Assembly: GCA_963281155.1 (NCBI GenBank)
Contig: CAUJLY010000006.1
Location: 1-64,000 of the forward strand
Reading direction: 5' to 3'
Length of the DNA stretch: 64,000 bases
Source of the DNA: Rhabditophanes sp. KR3021
Lineage: Eukaryota > Nematoda > Chromadorea > Rhabditida > Alloionematidae
In this document: positions 20,161-31,204 of the stretch, piece after piece
Layout: every line of letters begins with the position of its first letter
Numbering within the stretch: position 1 is the first letter of the stretch
Position numbers and translations under genes: made by a program
Notes under the pieces: generated by a model
Seen by the model: the letters and a program-made list of their open reading frames with translations, nothing else
Told to the model about the DNA's origin: nothing
Database searches by the model: none

Positions 20161-20919
20161 TTTGAGCACTAAAAATTAACAAATTTAATTGCTTATTTTT
20201 ATATTCAATAAAATTATTAAACATATACACGATCGAATAGTAATTTTGAGGTAAACTTTAATGTAAATGCATTTGTAAAATATGATATATTACAAATATT
20301 TAAACGTAATAATAAATGATGATACTGTCTATGAAAGGCAACGACCTCTATCATCTGATACAAAAATAAAGAATTAATTGAGATGATGAAATAATATTTA
20401 AATGTCATAAAATATCTCTTGAGACGATTTGCGGCAGAGGGTAGTGAGGTTTAACAACTTTTGTCATAGAAAATATTCTTTTTGTGGACTATAGGTGATA
20501 TCATACAGACAACGACCATCTTTCGTGCCATTAAAAAAAAGATTACACCTCTTCGAGTATGTTGGTCTCAACATTAGCTTTTTTGAAAGAGATAGTGATT
20601 TTTTGTGAGGTTTGATATAAGTTAGATAAGAGGTGTTTTATTGGTGAGGATAAGTGTAATTACAAAAAGGGGGTAAATTGGCTAACTCACGTAATGTGTG
20701 ATGTAATTAAAGATGAATTCAAAAGGGTGTTCTCCCTGTGAATGGTCAAGTATATATACAATGTGGGAGGAGTCATATCATACAGTGTAGAAAGATTTTC
20801 TTTCTCACTATTATGATCAACAACTGTATTATACCAAAAGCTGAATTTAACTTATTAAAAATTTCTTTATTTATATGCATTAATTATTTTAAACAAATAT
20901 ATAATTTTTAAGTTATTAC
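20161..20919. other. Intergenic; GC-richer block 20410-20790 of unknown origin
   Basis: 20410-20790 (for example GATTTGCGGCAGAGGGTAGT, ACACCTCTTCGAGTATGTTG) is richer in GC than the flanks and non-coding; it may be another non-autonomous element, but I see no termini or second copy. The rest is AT-rich spacer up to the solo LTR. Confidence 0.35.
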
Positions 20920-21089
20920 TGATGATATTGGACGCTTAGATCCAATAATCGTGGTAGGATCCTTGGACCTTCCCGCCATATCAGTCTTCATTTTTTGGTT
21001 TTACCTGTTACTTTTTGCTTTTTGCTTTTGGTGTGATTCTTTTTAAATAAAAACCCTTTATAAAAGAGTGCTATTGCCACGAAGTAACA
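20920..21089 (+). mobile_element. Solo LTR, copy 2
   Basis: Begins TGATGATATTGGACGC, ends CCACGAAGTAACA, flanked by the direct repeat ATTAC (20915-20919 and 21090-21094). Identical to copy 1 at 14773-14936 except for two substitutions and a 6-base insertion (an extra CTTTTG unit). The TATA-like TTTATAAAAG and AATAAA are retained. No internal retrotransposon sequence flanks it. Confidence 0.9.
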
Positions 21090-21094
21090 ATTAC

Positions 21095-22229
21095 AATATA
21101 CATTTTTAAATAAAGTATGCAAAGCAACATCTACATTTTTGGTAATTAAAAAAAGTTTTGTCACAAAACCGTTTGGCCAAATTTATTTATTGTTATAAAC
21201 AACGTAGCAATTCATGATGTTCACATAAACGTTTACGAAATAAATGGTTCCAAATTATTTTTAGTACTAAAAATGGTACAAATCATAGTACTTGACAACT
21301 AAAATGCACTGAAGTATTGAGAAATTTTTTTATTTTTAAAACAGCAACTGTTGAATATTCTTTCTATATTTTTATGTAATTTTCAATATATGGATCCTGC
21401 AATGGAAACTTTTGCATAAAATAGTTTTTAAAAGGAATCTGACATTGCTTATGTTCAATGAATCATATACATTGCAAGCTAACTTCTAATTAAATGAGTT
21501 TCTGATTTATTATAAAAATAATGCGGGATTTCAATTGCAACCACCATCTTTACCACAAACCTTAAACGTTATTTCTTGTTTCATTACTGATTAGACAAAG
21601 ACAAGTAATATAGTTGAAATTGATTATAAAAGTGTAAGTGGGTTTAATGACTAAAAGTGATTCAATTATATTTAAAAATAACTCATCAAACTTTGAATTA
21701 AAATTTGGTCTTAAAGTAAATATACTAGTAAGTACACAGACAAATTATTTCAATGTTTCTATTTCAATTACTGTAATGCTCACTTAGTCGAGTGGTACAC
21801 ACTATAGACTATCGTTATTAATGCACGAGCTCTGACACAAACAGCACCATTTTTTATTTGTTAAACATACTTTCATTTAACTTTTTAATAACATCATTTA
21901 GTATCTCAAATAAATTTAGGTAACAGACATATCTTAGCAACTTGTTTTTTGTTTGTATAAGTAGTTTTTAAACGCATTGGAAGTTATTGAAACGGGAAAA
22001 TAACCCAATTTGATGCAATTGTAGTAAATTTATTAGTGAATGAGTATAATAAAAGCAAACATCCTAATTTAATTATTTAAAACGTTGTCTAACTTTTTTC
22101 AAGATATTGCTAATCACAATCTGAATGAAGTTGAAAAATACATGCCTGGACTGTCTGAAAAGACTTGTATCATCTCTGACCAGAAGGAAAACATCAAAAG
22201 ATTTATACAAAATGAATGATATTTTTATT
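21095..22229. other. Intergenic; contains a decayed tRNA-like stretch
   Basis: 21778-21845 has TTAGTCGAGTGGTACAC, which resembles a tRNA D-arm/box A, and a GCACGAGCTC that could be a ruined T-arm; no cloverleaf forms, so I call no tRNA. A 35-codon plus-strand frame ends at 22219 (EVEKYMPGLSEKTCIIS) and looks protein-like, perhaps a transposase scrap. Otherwise AT-rich. Confidence 0.3.
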
Positions 22230-22694
22230 TTATGTCAGACTCAGGTTAAAGTGATATTTAAATATATAAATTATGATGCAGCAATATGTATTTAAATAAA
22301 CAACGTAAAAATTACATTCCTGCTTGATATGTAACATCTTTTGGATCGTAGTATGTGGTATTTCTCCAGACTCATTATCATCGGTCAATTCTTCATCAGA
22401 CAGTATTTCATTTTCCTTAATAAAATTAGGCAGAACAGTTGGGATATTTAATATATCCGCAGATAAATTTTGATCCAAATGAGAAATCAAACTTGTTTCT
22501 TCGTTGTGCAAATATTCCCAATCATAGTTTCCCTTGACTTGCTTGAATTCACTGCCAATTCCAGCATAAAAGTAATTGTCTAAGTAGTTTGTGAAGATAA
22601 TTCTTTTTGAAGCATTGATTCGGCTTTTTATAAAGTAATTTTGATTGAATATACCAAATTGTATAAAAGGTATTATGATATTACAAATGTCCAT
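22230..22694 (-). CDS. Hypothetical protein, 154 codons
   Basis: Open minus-strand frame from ATG 22694. The central part (YLHNEETSLISHLDQNL, LPNFIKENEILSDEELTDDN) is acidic and protein-like; the two ends are hydrophobic and AT-driven, so the true coding part may be only the middle, as one exon of a larger or broken gene. No domain recognised. Confidence 0.3.
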   Translation of the reverse strand: MDICNIIIPFIQFGIFNQNYFIKSRINASKRIIFTNYLDNYFYAGIGSEFKQVKGNYDWEYLHNEETSLISHLDQNLSADILNIPTVLPNFIKENEILSDEELTDDNESGEIPHTTIQKMLHIKQECNFYVVYLNTYCCIIIYIFKYHFNLSLT

Positions 22695-23495
22695 ATTTTG
22701 ATAACAAATTATACTTCTTCACAATTTAAATAATTAATATATATCCCTAACAATTCTCTTTCAAATAACATTGAGAGTACGTTTTTATATAGATCAAAGT
22801 AAAAGATATGATTCAGTCTGTAATTTGTATACCTTGCTTGGAAAATATTTCTCAAAGTGTTGTTAAAATTAAACAATGTGGAAAATGATTTTGAAACAAA
22901 ACGGTATATATACTAGCACATAAAAGTATTGACTTAAAATAACCTTCACAAATAGTTATTTTTCTATATACACATATCTATCTATAATGGTTAAAGCAAG
23001 TCCAACATCATTTGTTATTAAAATATGATCGTTTAAATCATAAAGAACATTTTTAAAAAATATGTTTACTCAATCAAAAGTATTCATTCTTATAACATAG
23101 GAGAAGTGTGCTAAAGCAATATAATATATTTTTAAACCTTTTTTACAACACCTCTTCAATATCTCTTAAGTGATTTCAGGTGAAACAATACTTTAAAAAA
23201 AAGTTGTAAGTTGGATGTGGGAAAAATAGTTATATTTCATTTAGGTTAACTGCGATAAATATACGCAATCAAGATTACTCAATAAATTCACATAGATAAA
23301 GGTAGATTAAACCTATATAATGCATATTAAAGATTTGTAGTACGGCCATTTTTCGAATTTTAATGAATTTTTATTTTTATGGCTTTATTAACAATACCAC
23401 CTTTGTAGGAGAAAGGAAGCACTAAGCAAAAAACGGTTAAAATTAGTCAAAAATTATTAAAATTAGTGATTTTGATGAATTGGCAACATTTTGAT
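22695..23495. other. AT-rich intergenic, possibly the body of a Helitron-derived element
   Basis: No gene seen. The Helitron-type 3' terminus at 23496-23523 implies that some of this upstream sequence belongs to an element, but composition gives no 5' boundary. Confidence 0.35.
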
Positions 23496-23523
23496 AAAGA
23501 GCCGAAGACTCTTTTTCGGCTAG
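23496..23523 (+). mobile_element. Helitron 3' terminus (hairpin plus CTAG)
   Basis: Hairpin AAAGAG-CCGAAGA-CTCTTT (23496-23514), spacer TTCGG, then CTAG (23520-23523) followed by T. The terminal TTCGGCTAGT is the same as at 16895-16904, so both belong to one terminus family although the hairpin stems differ. Confidence 0.65.
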
Positions 23524-23907
23524 TGTTATTAAATTGAAACCAAATAATATTGTAATCAAGCAATTTTCTTGTGACAATACTACATTGATGATGTTATTCT
23601 TTATGTTTATACTTTGATTCCAAAGAACACTAAAATTTAGTAGCAATAAAAGAGTTTTGTATGACATCAATCAAGATAACCAAGCGGAATAAATATCGTC
23701 ATTAATAATTCATTATCACAAATCTTATTAAATAGCGATAATAACATTTTTTGATTTTACTTCCTTTTGTTGTTAATACCACTTTAAGCATACACAACAA
23801 AATTTGTCATACTCAAATACCATTCATCCTCGTACTTCCGGAAAATAACCGGACAACATTCGTCCTCTGACAAGCATAGTACATATCTAGGCGTAAGTTA
23901 TTATACT
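23524..23907. other. Upstream region of the aspartic protease gene
   Basis: Non-coding; the last part holds the promoter elements listed separately. Confidence 0.45.
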
Positions 23908-23925
23908 CTTATCAATAGCTGATAA
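23908..23925. promoter_or_regulatory. Inverted pair of GATA sites (CTTATCA...TGATAA)
   Basis: CTTATCA at 23908-23914 and TGATAA at 23920-23925, six bases between their nearest ends and about 70 bases upstream of the protease ATG. In nematodes, extended TGATAA sites bind the intestinal GATA factors ELT-2/ELT-7 and drive gut digestive genes, so this fits a digestive protease. Function is inferred from the motif and the neighbouring gene. Confidence 0.65.
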
Positions 23926-23948
23926 TGGCTCGTACTTTGGAATATTAC

Positions 23949-23957
23949 TATTTAAGG
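23949..23957 (+). promoter_or_regulatory. TATA-like box of the aspartic protease gene
   Basis: TATTTAAGG, 32-40 bases upstream of the ATG at 23989 and downstream of the GATA pair. Confidence 0.45.
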
Positions 23958-23988
23958 CCAAACAATTGGTGGCATCTTCACTCCTTCA

Positions 23989-25736
23989 ATGATGAAGTTC
24001 TTAGTTCTTCTTGCCTGCTTCGGCCTTATTGCTGCTGATGTCTTCCAACACAAGCTCAACCACGTTGAATCCAAACGTAGACGTCTTATGCGTACCGGCC
24101 AATGGGCTGAATACAGAAAGATGCAAACTTTGATGAGAACTGATGCCAAGTATTCCGTACTTGCCAGTCTTACCCAAAGCACCAATGACTACTCCGACTT
24201 GGAATATTTAGGTAAGTAATCAAATTCGCACTCTTCTAATCATCAACATTTTTAGCCAATATTACTATTGGAACACCACCACAGTCATTCACCGTTGTTC
24301 TCGATACCGGAAGGTAATTACATTACTCATTCAGCTTCTATTAATTAATTCCTTTAGTTCCAACCTTTGGATCCCTGATTCAACATGCGGACAAGGTTTG
24401 TTTTGTTATCCAATAACTATTGTCAACAAATATCTGGTTGTGAGGCCAATGGCTAATTATCAGATACATTAATTAGAATAATAGTTCGATATTAGAATAT
24501 TTAACTTTTAAATATAGTTTAAAGTGATTGTTTAAAATTGAATGAAAAGTTCACTTTTATAATATTTAATTTTTAGGATCAGCCTCAAATTGCCCAGATT
24601 ATTGCTCTGATGCCACCATCTGTAAGTCGCTTTATATATTTACTTTTATTAACTTTGTTAGGTCAATTCCTCTGTGACCCATCATGCTGTTCATCCAAGA
24701 AGGCCGCCAAGGACTCCATCTGTGACTCCAAGGACAAATTCGACTCAACCAAATCATCGACCTATGTTAAGAACGGACAAGCCTTCTCCATCCAATACGG
24801 ATCAGGATCATGCTCTGGATTCCTCGGACAAGACACCCTCGCCTTCGTCGGACAAGGAGGTAAATCTCTCCAAATTGCAAAGACCGTTTTCGGACAAACC
24901 CAACAATTGTCTCAAGACTTCGCCAACGACCCCACCGACGGTATCCTCGGACTTGCCTTCACCAGTCTTGCCGTCGACGGAGTTATCCCACCAGTCATCC
25001 TCGCCATCCAACAAGGACTTCTTGACGCCCCACTGTTCACCGTCTTCCTTGAGCACGAAGGAACCGCCCAAGGAGTCAAGGGAGGAGTCTTCACCTACGG
25101 AGCCGTCGACACCACCAACTGTGGAGCTGTTATTGCCTACCAAAAACTGTCTTCAGCCACTTACTGGCAATTCAAGATGGACGCTATCACCACCGCCAAA
25201 GGAGCTGGTTCCAACCAAGCTGTTGATGTTATCTCTGACACTGGTACTTCTCTTCTCGGAGGTCCACAAGCCGTCACCGACTCCCTTGCTCAAGCTCTCG
25301 GAGGTACTTACGATCAATCCCAAGGACTTTACCAAATCGACTGTGCCGCTAAGGTCGCCGACACCATCCTTACTATCGGAGGTGAGTTCATTCATTAAAA
25401 TACATAGATTGAGCCATTTCAAATACTGGAATGCATTCATTCATACAAAATCAAGGTTTAAAGCTCAGCCTAACTGTATCATTTCAGGAAACAAATATAC
25501 CATCAAATCCGCTAACATGATTGACAACTTCGGACAAAACTATTGCGCTCTTAACAGTAAGTTGTATTCTGCCTCGAGGCATGTCTAACTCCCTTTTCCT
25601 TCCAGTCTTCCCATTCGATTTCGGAGGTGCCGGTCCATCATGGATTCTTGGAGATCCATTCATCCGTTCATACTGTAACATCTACGACATCGGAAACCAA
25701 AGAATCGGATTCGCTGCTTCCAAGCAAACCGTTTAA
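23989..25736 (+). CDS. Secreted pepsin/cathepsin D-type aspartic protease (A1 family)
   Basis: Seven exons: 23989-24211, 24256-24313, 24358-24395, 24577-24621, 24662-25381, 25488-25556, 25606-25736; all junctions GT-AG, total 1284 bases, 427 residues. Order: signal peptide ([20 protein letters not shown]), basic propeptide ([17 protein letters not shown]), then the mature enzyme starting [19 protein letters not shown]. The first active-site loop VLDTGSSNLW spans exons 2-3, the flap Tyr is in [12 protein letters not shown], the second active site is [12 protein letters not shown], and the end is [20 protein letters not shown]. It is full length with both catalytic Asp present, so it should be active in an acidic compartment, probably the gut lumen or intestinal vesicles. 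It resembles the nematode ASP-1 group. Codons are strongly biased to C-ending and GGA/CCA forms, unlike everything else in the window, which suggests very high expression. Confidence 0.95.
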
Positions 25737-26122
25737 ATTCCGGAATTTTCAAGAAACAAGTTTAAATCTTAGAATTTTGTATTTGTGCTTCTAATAAATC
25801 TTATACATTACATCTCTCCATTACTTATTCATAAAGCCATCGGACACTTACCATCAAATAACCACTAAAAGCATCGCAAGTATTAAGTTTGCACAAAACA
25901 ATTTTATTAAATTAATATTTATTATTATGCTAGATCCATTTGTCGACAAGTTACAAATACACTTTTTGTATATGGATATACTAAATACTTAGTTATAGGG
26001 AATATAAATGAATAATAGAGATAACCATACTTGACACATTCATAATAATAGTAAGAGCTGGGGATATTAGTCGAATCGTTTTACAGCACATTTGTATCAT
26101 TTTAGATAGACAATTAATAGGC
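25737..26122. other. 3' flank of the protease and intergenic
   Basis: Polyadenylation signal AATAAA near 25793 (CTTCTAATAAATCTTATAC). Nothing else recognised. Confidence 0.5.
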
Positions 26123-26872
26123 ATGATAAAAAAGTTAGATTTATTTTCAGTTAAATTTATTCAAGACCAGGCATTGATATTTGACATTATTCCTTCTTTT
26201 CTAAAAATGTATGATTTCTTGAGAAGTATTGTTATTTGCATTGAAGAGCCCAATCTCTGCAATATTATCAAAAAGGCAAAACAACTCATTTTTATTGAGA
26301 CATGTGAAATAGATACCGGACTTTATCTGACTTTTCTCAAAACATTGGAAGCGGAGTATGAATCACTTTCTGAAGAAATTGCACAGGACGTTGAAGAGAT
26401 TTGGCTAGATGATATACCAGATAAATCCTCCTTTCCAAATAATAGCAAAGGGTTAATAATCACACTTTGTACAGAAATTGAAAACAGATTGTATGATCTG
26501 GTTAAGAACAAAATGCTGTTAAAATCATTATTGGTATTAACAAAGTATTCTTACAGTCAATCTTTACCAACCAGTTTATTCAAGTTTACTAATATTGAAG
26601 AGCCTTTGGAGTTCTGGAAAAGCCTAGAAGATAAATTTGTGCCTCTCGTTGGTTCCCTAACTCCAGGTAAAACTAATACAACAAAGGTGAGTTTTGGAAA
26701 TTCCGATGTTAATGCTTATCGCTTTACCATGCAAGAATGTGATGAATTGGATTCAGTTAGCAACTCATTTTGGGAGTCAAACAAAAAGTTCGGAGAGTAT
26801 TACAAATTTTATCAAGAATGCTTAATTGCTTTTCCAGTTGTGTGCAATGTGATAGGAACTTTACTTATTTAG
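26123..26872 (+). CDS. Hypothetical 249-residue protein, possibly a hAT-derived C-terminal region
   Basis: Intronless open frame from ATG 26123, two bases after an AATTAATAG acceptor-like site, to TAG 26872. Mostly helical and acidic (LEAEYESLSEEIAQDVEEIW), without signal peptide or membrane segment. The C-terminal part pairs an EFWKSLEDKFVPLVGSL segment with FWESNKKFGEYYKFYQECL and FPVVCNVIGTLL. That layout loosely recalls the dimerisation end of hAT transposases (W...~yP.l..iA...L), but key residues are not convincing. Intact, so possibly a domesticated transposase fragment or simply a nematode-specific gene. Confidence 0.5.
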   Translation: MIKKLDLFSVKFIQDQALIFDIIPSFLKMYDFLRSIVICIEEPNLCNIIKKAKQLIFIETCEIDTGLYLTFLKTLEAEYESLSEEIAQDVEEIWLDDIPDKSSFPNNSKGLIITLCTEIENRLYDLVKNKMLLKSLLVLTKYSYSQSLPTSLFKFTNIEEPLEFWKSLEDKFVPLVGSLTPGKTNTTKVSFGNSDVNAYRFTMQECDELDSVSNSFWESNKKFGEYYKFYQECLIAFPVVCNVIGTLLI

Positions 26873-27802
26873 GATATATAAATAATGTTTGCAGAGGAAA
26901 TATGAGTTCCTCTATCTTAAATAATCTAACCATTATTCGTAATTTTTAAATTTCATTTGACATATTATCTGTTTGTTTTAATAATACATTTTTTTAAAAC
27001 TTTTTATCTAACTTACTCAAGTCACTGAGCAGGTTGAGCATGATCCACGTTAATATTTTGATTAAGTTATATTGTGAGGAAGCAAGTGACTTTGTTTTTA
27101 ATAGCTACATTGTGTACTTTTGATATGTTAAAGTGTTATTTAAAAGCACACCTCGAAAATAACATATAAAAAGTGGATTGAGCTCAGCAATCAACAAAAT
27201 AATGGACAACTTAAGACATGTTTATAGCCATAATATAGAGAATGTATTCTGAACAACATTCCAGTTGCCATCAAGTTTCAAAAATGGTCAAAAAACGAGC
27301 TGGGAGAATCGGAAAAGCAACAGTGTCAATAGAAATCAAACAAATGTTTTTTTAATTCTTCATGTTAGAAAATCCATAAATACACATATTGATTATTCAT
27401 CCTTTATGTATGCTATTTAATATATACTATTTTGATGATAAAGTTAGTTAGTGTTTAGAGAATGTTATTTATTAATATTCCCGTACTCTTACTGGTTCTG
27501 ATGATGCTCTCTGGGCTCATTTACAAAAATAATATATGTAATTACGATAAATGATGTTCGGATAAAAATTAAAAGATCTAGATCATTTTTGAGTATTAAA
27601 AGGATTATTTGAATCACCATAATTCATTGAGCATCACATACGTGGAACTGATTATGTCGTCGTCGAAAACTCCCTCCACTAAAACAATTACTCATCCATA
27701 CAGATCAGCAACAACCAAAACACAGAACTAAAAGTAACATGTTTATTATATCATAAAATAAATTAAGGCACAATTAATATAGACCAAGAACATTTATTTG
27801 AC
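26873..27802. other. Intergenic, nothing recognised
   Basis: AT-rich sequence; no frame, repeat copy or RNA gene seen. Confidence 0.45.
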
Positions 27803-27811
27803 TATATAAAG
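27803..27811 (+). promoter_or_regulatory. TATA box of the SXP/RAL-2-like gene
   Basis: TATATAAAG, 46-54 bases upstream of the ATG at 27857. Confidence 0.55.
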
Positions 27812-27856
27812 AAGAGGGAAATAAATGAAAAAACTATCAAATCATTGTTTATTAAA

Positions 27857-28603
27857 ATGCAATCTAAGAATATTATTTTGGTTCTTGCTTTGGCTGGTAG
27901 CTTGTTGGCATTCCCTCAAGATCAATCTAGACATGAGGGAGAGGGAAGCAAAGAAATGGGGGGCTTTAAGGGTGGAAGAGAAGGTGGTCGTCATTTTCCA
28001 TTTTTCTCGCAAAATGCTACCCAAGCTACTAAGACTCAATTTGAAGAAATTCAAAGAAATCATACACTTAGCAGAAATGCTCGTACTGCAGGTAAAGATG
28101 CTGTGATTGCTACTGATTCTGGAGAAGGTGTCCAAGTAAGTAAAAAATGTACAACTTTAATATTCTCTTAGTCCGGTTATGCTACTTTCAAAGCCGAAAT
28201 GACAGCAAAAATGACTGCCCTCAAAGCTATGATCGATGCCAATATTACTGCTTCTAGCTTAACTGCAGATCAAAAAACACTTATTCAAAGCTTTGAAACT
28301 ATTTATGCAAATGGTGATTTAACTCCACAACAAATAAGAAATCAAACGGAAGCATTGGGACAAAGTGCTAATAAAGCTGACCTAAAGGCTATTGGAGAAT
28401 TCTTTAAGAGCTTGAGAATTCACGAAAAAGATGATTTTGATGGAAAATTCGGTAGATTTGAGGGAATGGGTCAAAATAATGGAGGTCCAGAAAGAAATGG
28501 TGGGATGAATGGAGGTCAAGAAGGAAATGGTGGAATGAATGGAAGAAAAGAAGAAGGTCGTGAAAATGAAAGAGCAAAATATGAAACTACTCCTGCTCCA
28601 TAA
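27857..28603 (+). CDS. SXP/RAL-2-like (DUF148) secreted protein
   Basis: Two exons, 27857-28135 and 28172-28603, with a 36-base phase-0 intron; 236 residues. Starts with a signal peptide (MQSKNIILVLALAGSLLA), then a Gly/Glu/Arg-rich spacer, then the globular part: FFSQNATQATKTQFEEI...SGYATFKAEMTAKMTALKAM, LTADQKTLIQSFETIY and LTPQQIRNQTEAL. The 'P-F-l-xNAtxxtxxeFxxI ... yxxFkaem' layout with helical 'LT..Q..~I' segments resembles the nematode-restricted SXP/RAL-2 family of secreted antigens of unknown function. The C-terminus is a low-complexity tail of near-repeats (NGGPERNGGMNGGQEGNGG). Intact; TATA box upstream, AATAAA near 28637. The two out-of-frame ORFs over exon 1 are shadows. Confidence 0.7.
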
Positions 28604-29516
28604 AAATCTATAATTTCTTTATAATTGATATTTTGAAATAAACAATGCTTTATCATGACAAAATAAGTAAAACATATTTTAATATCTTCGTTATATGTCA
28701 TACATGATGTGAAGAGTAATTTTTAAAGATTATGTGGTTATTTTCATTGGTTGTGCATGTTATGCAGTGAGCAAGACCCAAAACCATTTATTACTCTCTT
28801 TGTGTTTCAGTGTCTTTTTATTAAAATTTGAGTGATTTCAATTTTAGAATTTGTGATATTGTCATTTCAGATAATTATATACTACATATTTTATTTAGCA
28901 ATAATAATAATTGTTGAATGTAAGATATCATTTATATATTTTATAGTAACACACTAAGGAAATATATATTGAGTATTTACATTATGTTAATGTATATAAC
29001 ATAAAGTTTATTCAATTCACCAAAAATTATTGTTATACAAGTCTTTTCATTAAAATTTTGCTTTAAGAGAGCACAGTTTGCAATATCATGGACTTCAATT
29101 TTATGACAAATATTAAATATGGGCCTAAATGTGCTGATTATGAGTTTAAAATTATCGGTCTTTTTGGAACATCGAAGTTTATTTCTATTCGATAGAAGGA
29201 TGATTACTTTTGCTAAACAAATTCATCAAGAGTAGTCAATGGAAATAGACCTCCAATCTCTCAACGAAGATTGGAATATGATCTACAATATTTGCGAGTT
29301 GCGTAAATATTAAGGCTAAGGAAAGACAAGCTTTGACAAATAGTTAAATTATCTCAACAAAAATAATATTCTAATAACTTTGACCTGGACCATAAGTTAC
29401 TACTAAGCATTTAATTACATTTTCTTTATATAACGTGCATGCTACATATGTAATCATATTTTTAAAAGTTCTTACTTATTTAACTTTATTCTACTTTTAG
29501 TACCTACTAATCCATT
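28604..29516. other. Intergenic with a short coding relic
   Basis: AATAAA near 28637 for the preceding gene. At 29089-29207 a 39-codon plus-strand frame (FMTNIKYGPKCADYEFKIIG, then LFGTSKFISIR) looks like real protein and is stopped. A short look-alike (MENIKYGQ) is at 31633. The family is uncertain; the start of a small GTPase fold is one possibility. Otherwise AT-rich. Confidence 0.3.
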
Positions 29517-31204
29517 ATGAACAAGCCTAAAATGAATCCAATGCAAATTGCCTTATCACAGCAACACATACTCGAAAAATGTCTTTACAATATTCATACT
29601 AGAGGTGTCTTAACCCAGACTGGACCTTTTTATTTCAATCTAATTAATCACCAAGGAACAAACAAACTTATTGGATTTGGGCCATCAACGATTTATTTAT
29701 CATTAAATAAGAACGACCCGGAAGAAACAGACCCAGATTTTAGATCGATTTCATGTACCAATGCAAAGCAAATTCTCAATTCTATTAATATCCGAAACTT
29801 TGTGGAATATAATGCCATTGCAATACACATGGACTCCAATAACGTATTAGAGGACATCCATATTGATACAATAGACTACGTTCTTCAAAGATCTTTCCCG
29901 TTATTAAATAAAATGGAAATCCTATTTGATGATGGTTATGATAAAGACAACGTGGATTATAGTGACCAATTCTTAAAAACGTTTCAAAAAATACTTGAAA
30001 CTTTTCCGTTGGAAAAGATAACATCAATGTCATTATATTTGCAAAATGTAATGCAAGCATGGCCATTAATCGAAAATGCGAAACCTCTTGAAGAATATAT
30101 TAGAGTCAATTTAACTAATATAAAAGAAATCAAACTATTAGTTCCAATAAGAAAGTTTGATTTTAAATCGAAGAACATTGAGAAAATGAGTTTCAAGATA
30201 TTCAAGATCGAATTTAAAATATCACTCAATAATCCAAATACCGAAACTAGAAAGTGTGATGTTGAATTCGTTGAAAGATTTGCAAAGCTTTTGAATGATA
30301 CAATTTGTGAAAAGAATCAAAGCAAAATCAAACTAACATTGTTGGACTACCCTCAGTTTAACATTCATTTGTTCGAAAGGATTTGTAAACTAAATTACGT
30401 TAATGTTCAATATTTTTTGAAATATTACGATTTTTTGAAGCATACCTGCGAATGGACACCAAGGTCATCGTTTAGCAGTTTAAAAGCACTTAATGTTACT
30501 ATTCAATATTTAGAAAAGTATGCTTTAAAAAACGAAGCGGAAATAGTTAACAATTTATCCTATTTGATCAATTTGATTTTAAAATTTTACAAAATGTAGA
30601 AAGTATTGGAGCGAAAAGATTGAATTTATTAAAGAAAGTTATCTATGCACTGCCAGCTTCTGTTCATACCCTGAAACTTATTTACATTCCTTTTTATCTT
30701 GATAATGAAGAACTTAACAAAACACTCCCAAACTTGAAATATTTAACGCTAACAACAGCTTATTGGAATGCATATGGACAATATCCTCAAAATTACTTCA
30801 TGAAATTCCAACAATTGCAATTACTATATTTAGGTTGTGTTCAAGGTAACGAATTTGATTTTCCACCAAATTTACGGGTTCTTTTCGAATTTTGCATTAG
30901 TTCATGCAAACAATCAACTAGATACACTCTCGTAACTTATCAATCTGATCCGCAATTGAACGAGTTTGGTGAAAAAGATTTCAGAGAATCTGAGAAAGAA
31001 AATTCTTTTTCCATTTCGGAGCATAATAAATTTCAAGATGAATTATTTAGAAAGAAAAAGTGTAATTGTGGTAAACTGAGAAGTCATTTCAAGAATGTCC
31101 ATATCGAAAATTGGTTTCAAAATTCCTTTTAATGTATTAGTTTTGCAAATATAAAAGATTGGGACTTATATTTGAAGACGGACACAAACTACAAGAATTA
31201 TTAA
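29517..31204 (+). pseudogene. Leucine-rich family member 1 (nematode-type F-box/LRR-like), nearly intact
   Basis: The long frame 29517-30599 (360 codons) starts MNKPKMNPMQIALSQQHILE and has many I/L-rich strand-like segments (SMSLYLQNVMQAWPL, NLTNIKEIKLLVPI). Near 30570 the coding signal moves to the next frame (FDFKILQNVESIGAKRLN, SVHTLKLIYIPFYL, FPPNLRVLFEF, KKKCNCGKLRSHF). An in-frame TAA at 31130 precedes the family's last motif, ANIKDWDLYLKTD, which ends at 31204. Three broken relatives lie at 36723-37684, 47499-48737 and 55146-56260. They share (i) a FPpNLrVL motif, (ii) a CNC/CQC or CC-x-C segment and (iii) a terminal K/A-D-(W/F/L)-(D/E)-x-Y-L motif. The layout of irregular leucine-rich strands resembles the large nematode F-box/FTH-like families, but I see no clear F-box. 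One frameshift and one stop make it a pseudogene unless they are sequence errors. Confidence 0.6.

Noticed and set aside
21778..21845. tRNA candidate (TTAGTCGAGTGGTACAC)
   Set aside because: The box A-like part is good, but the T-arm/box B is ruined and no acceptor stem forms.
23443..23670. 75-codon minus-strand frame starting with a leader-like MMSYKTLLLLLNFSVL
   Set aside because: It runs across the Helitron hairpin terminus on the opposite strand and has no recognisable mature part; the hydrophobic start is common by chance in this AT-rich DNA.
24674..25588. 304-codon Pro/Ser/Thr-rich plus-strand frame over the aspartic protease
   Set aside because: It is the +1 shadow of exon 5 of the protease, caused by its C-rich codons; the real frame has catalytic motifs and consistent splice phases. 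The minus-strand frames at 24808-25143, 24912-25094 and 25153-25440 are shadows too.
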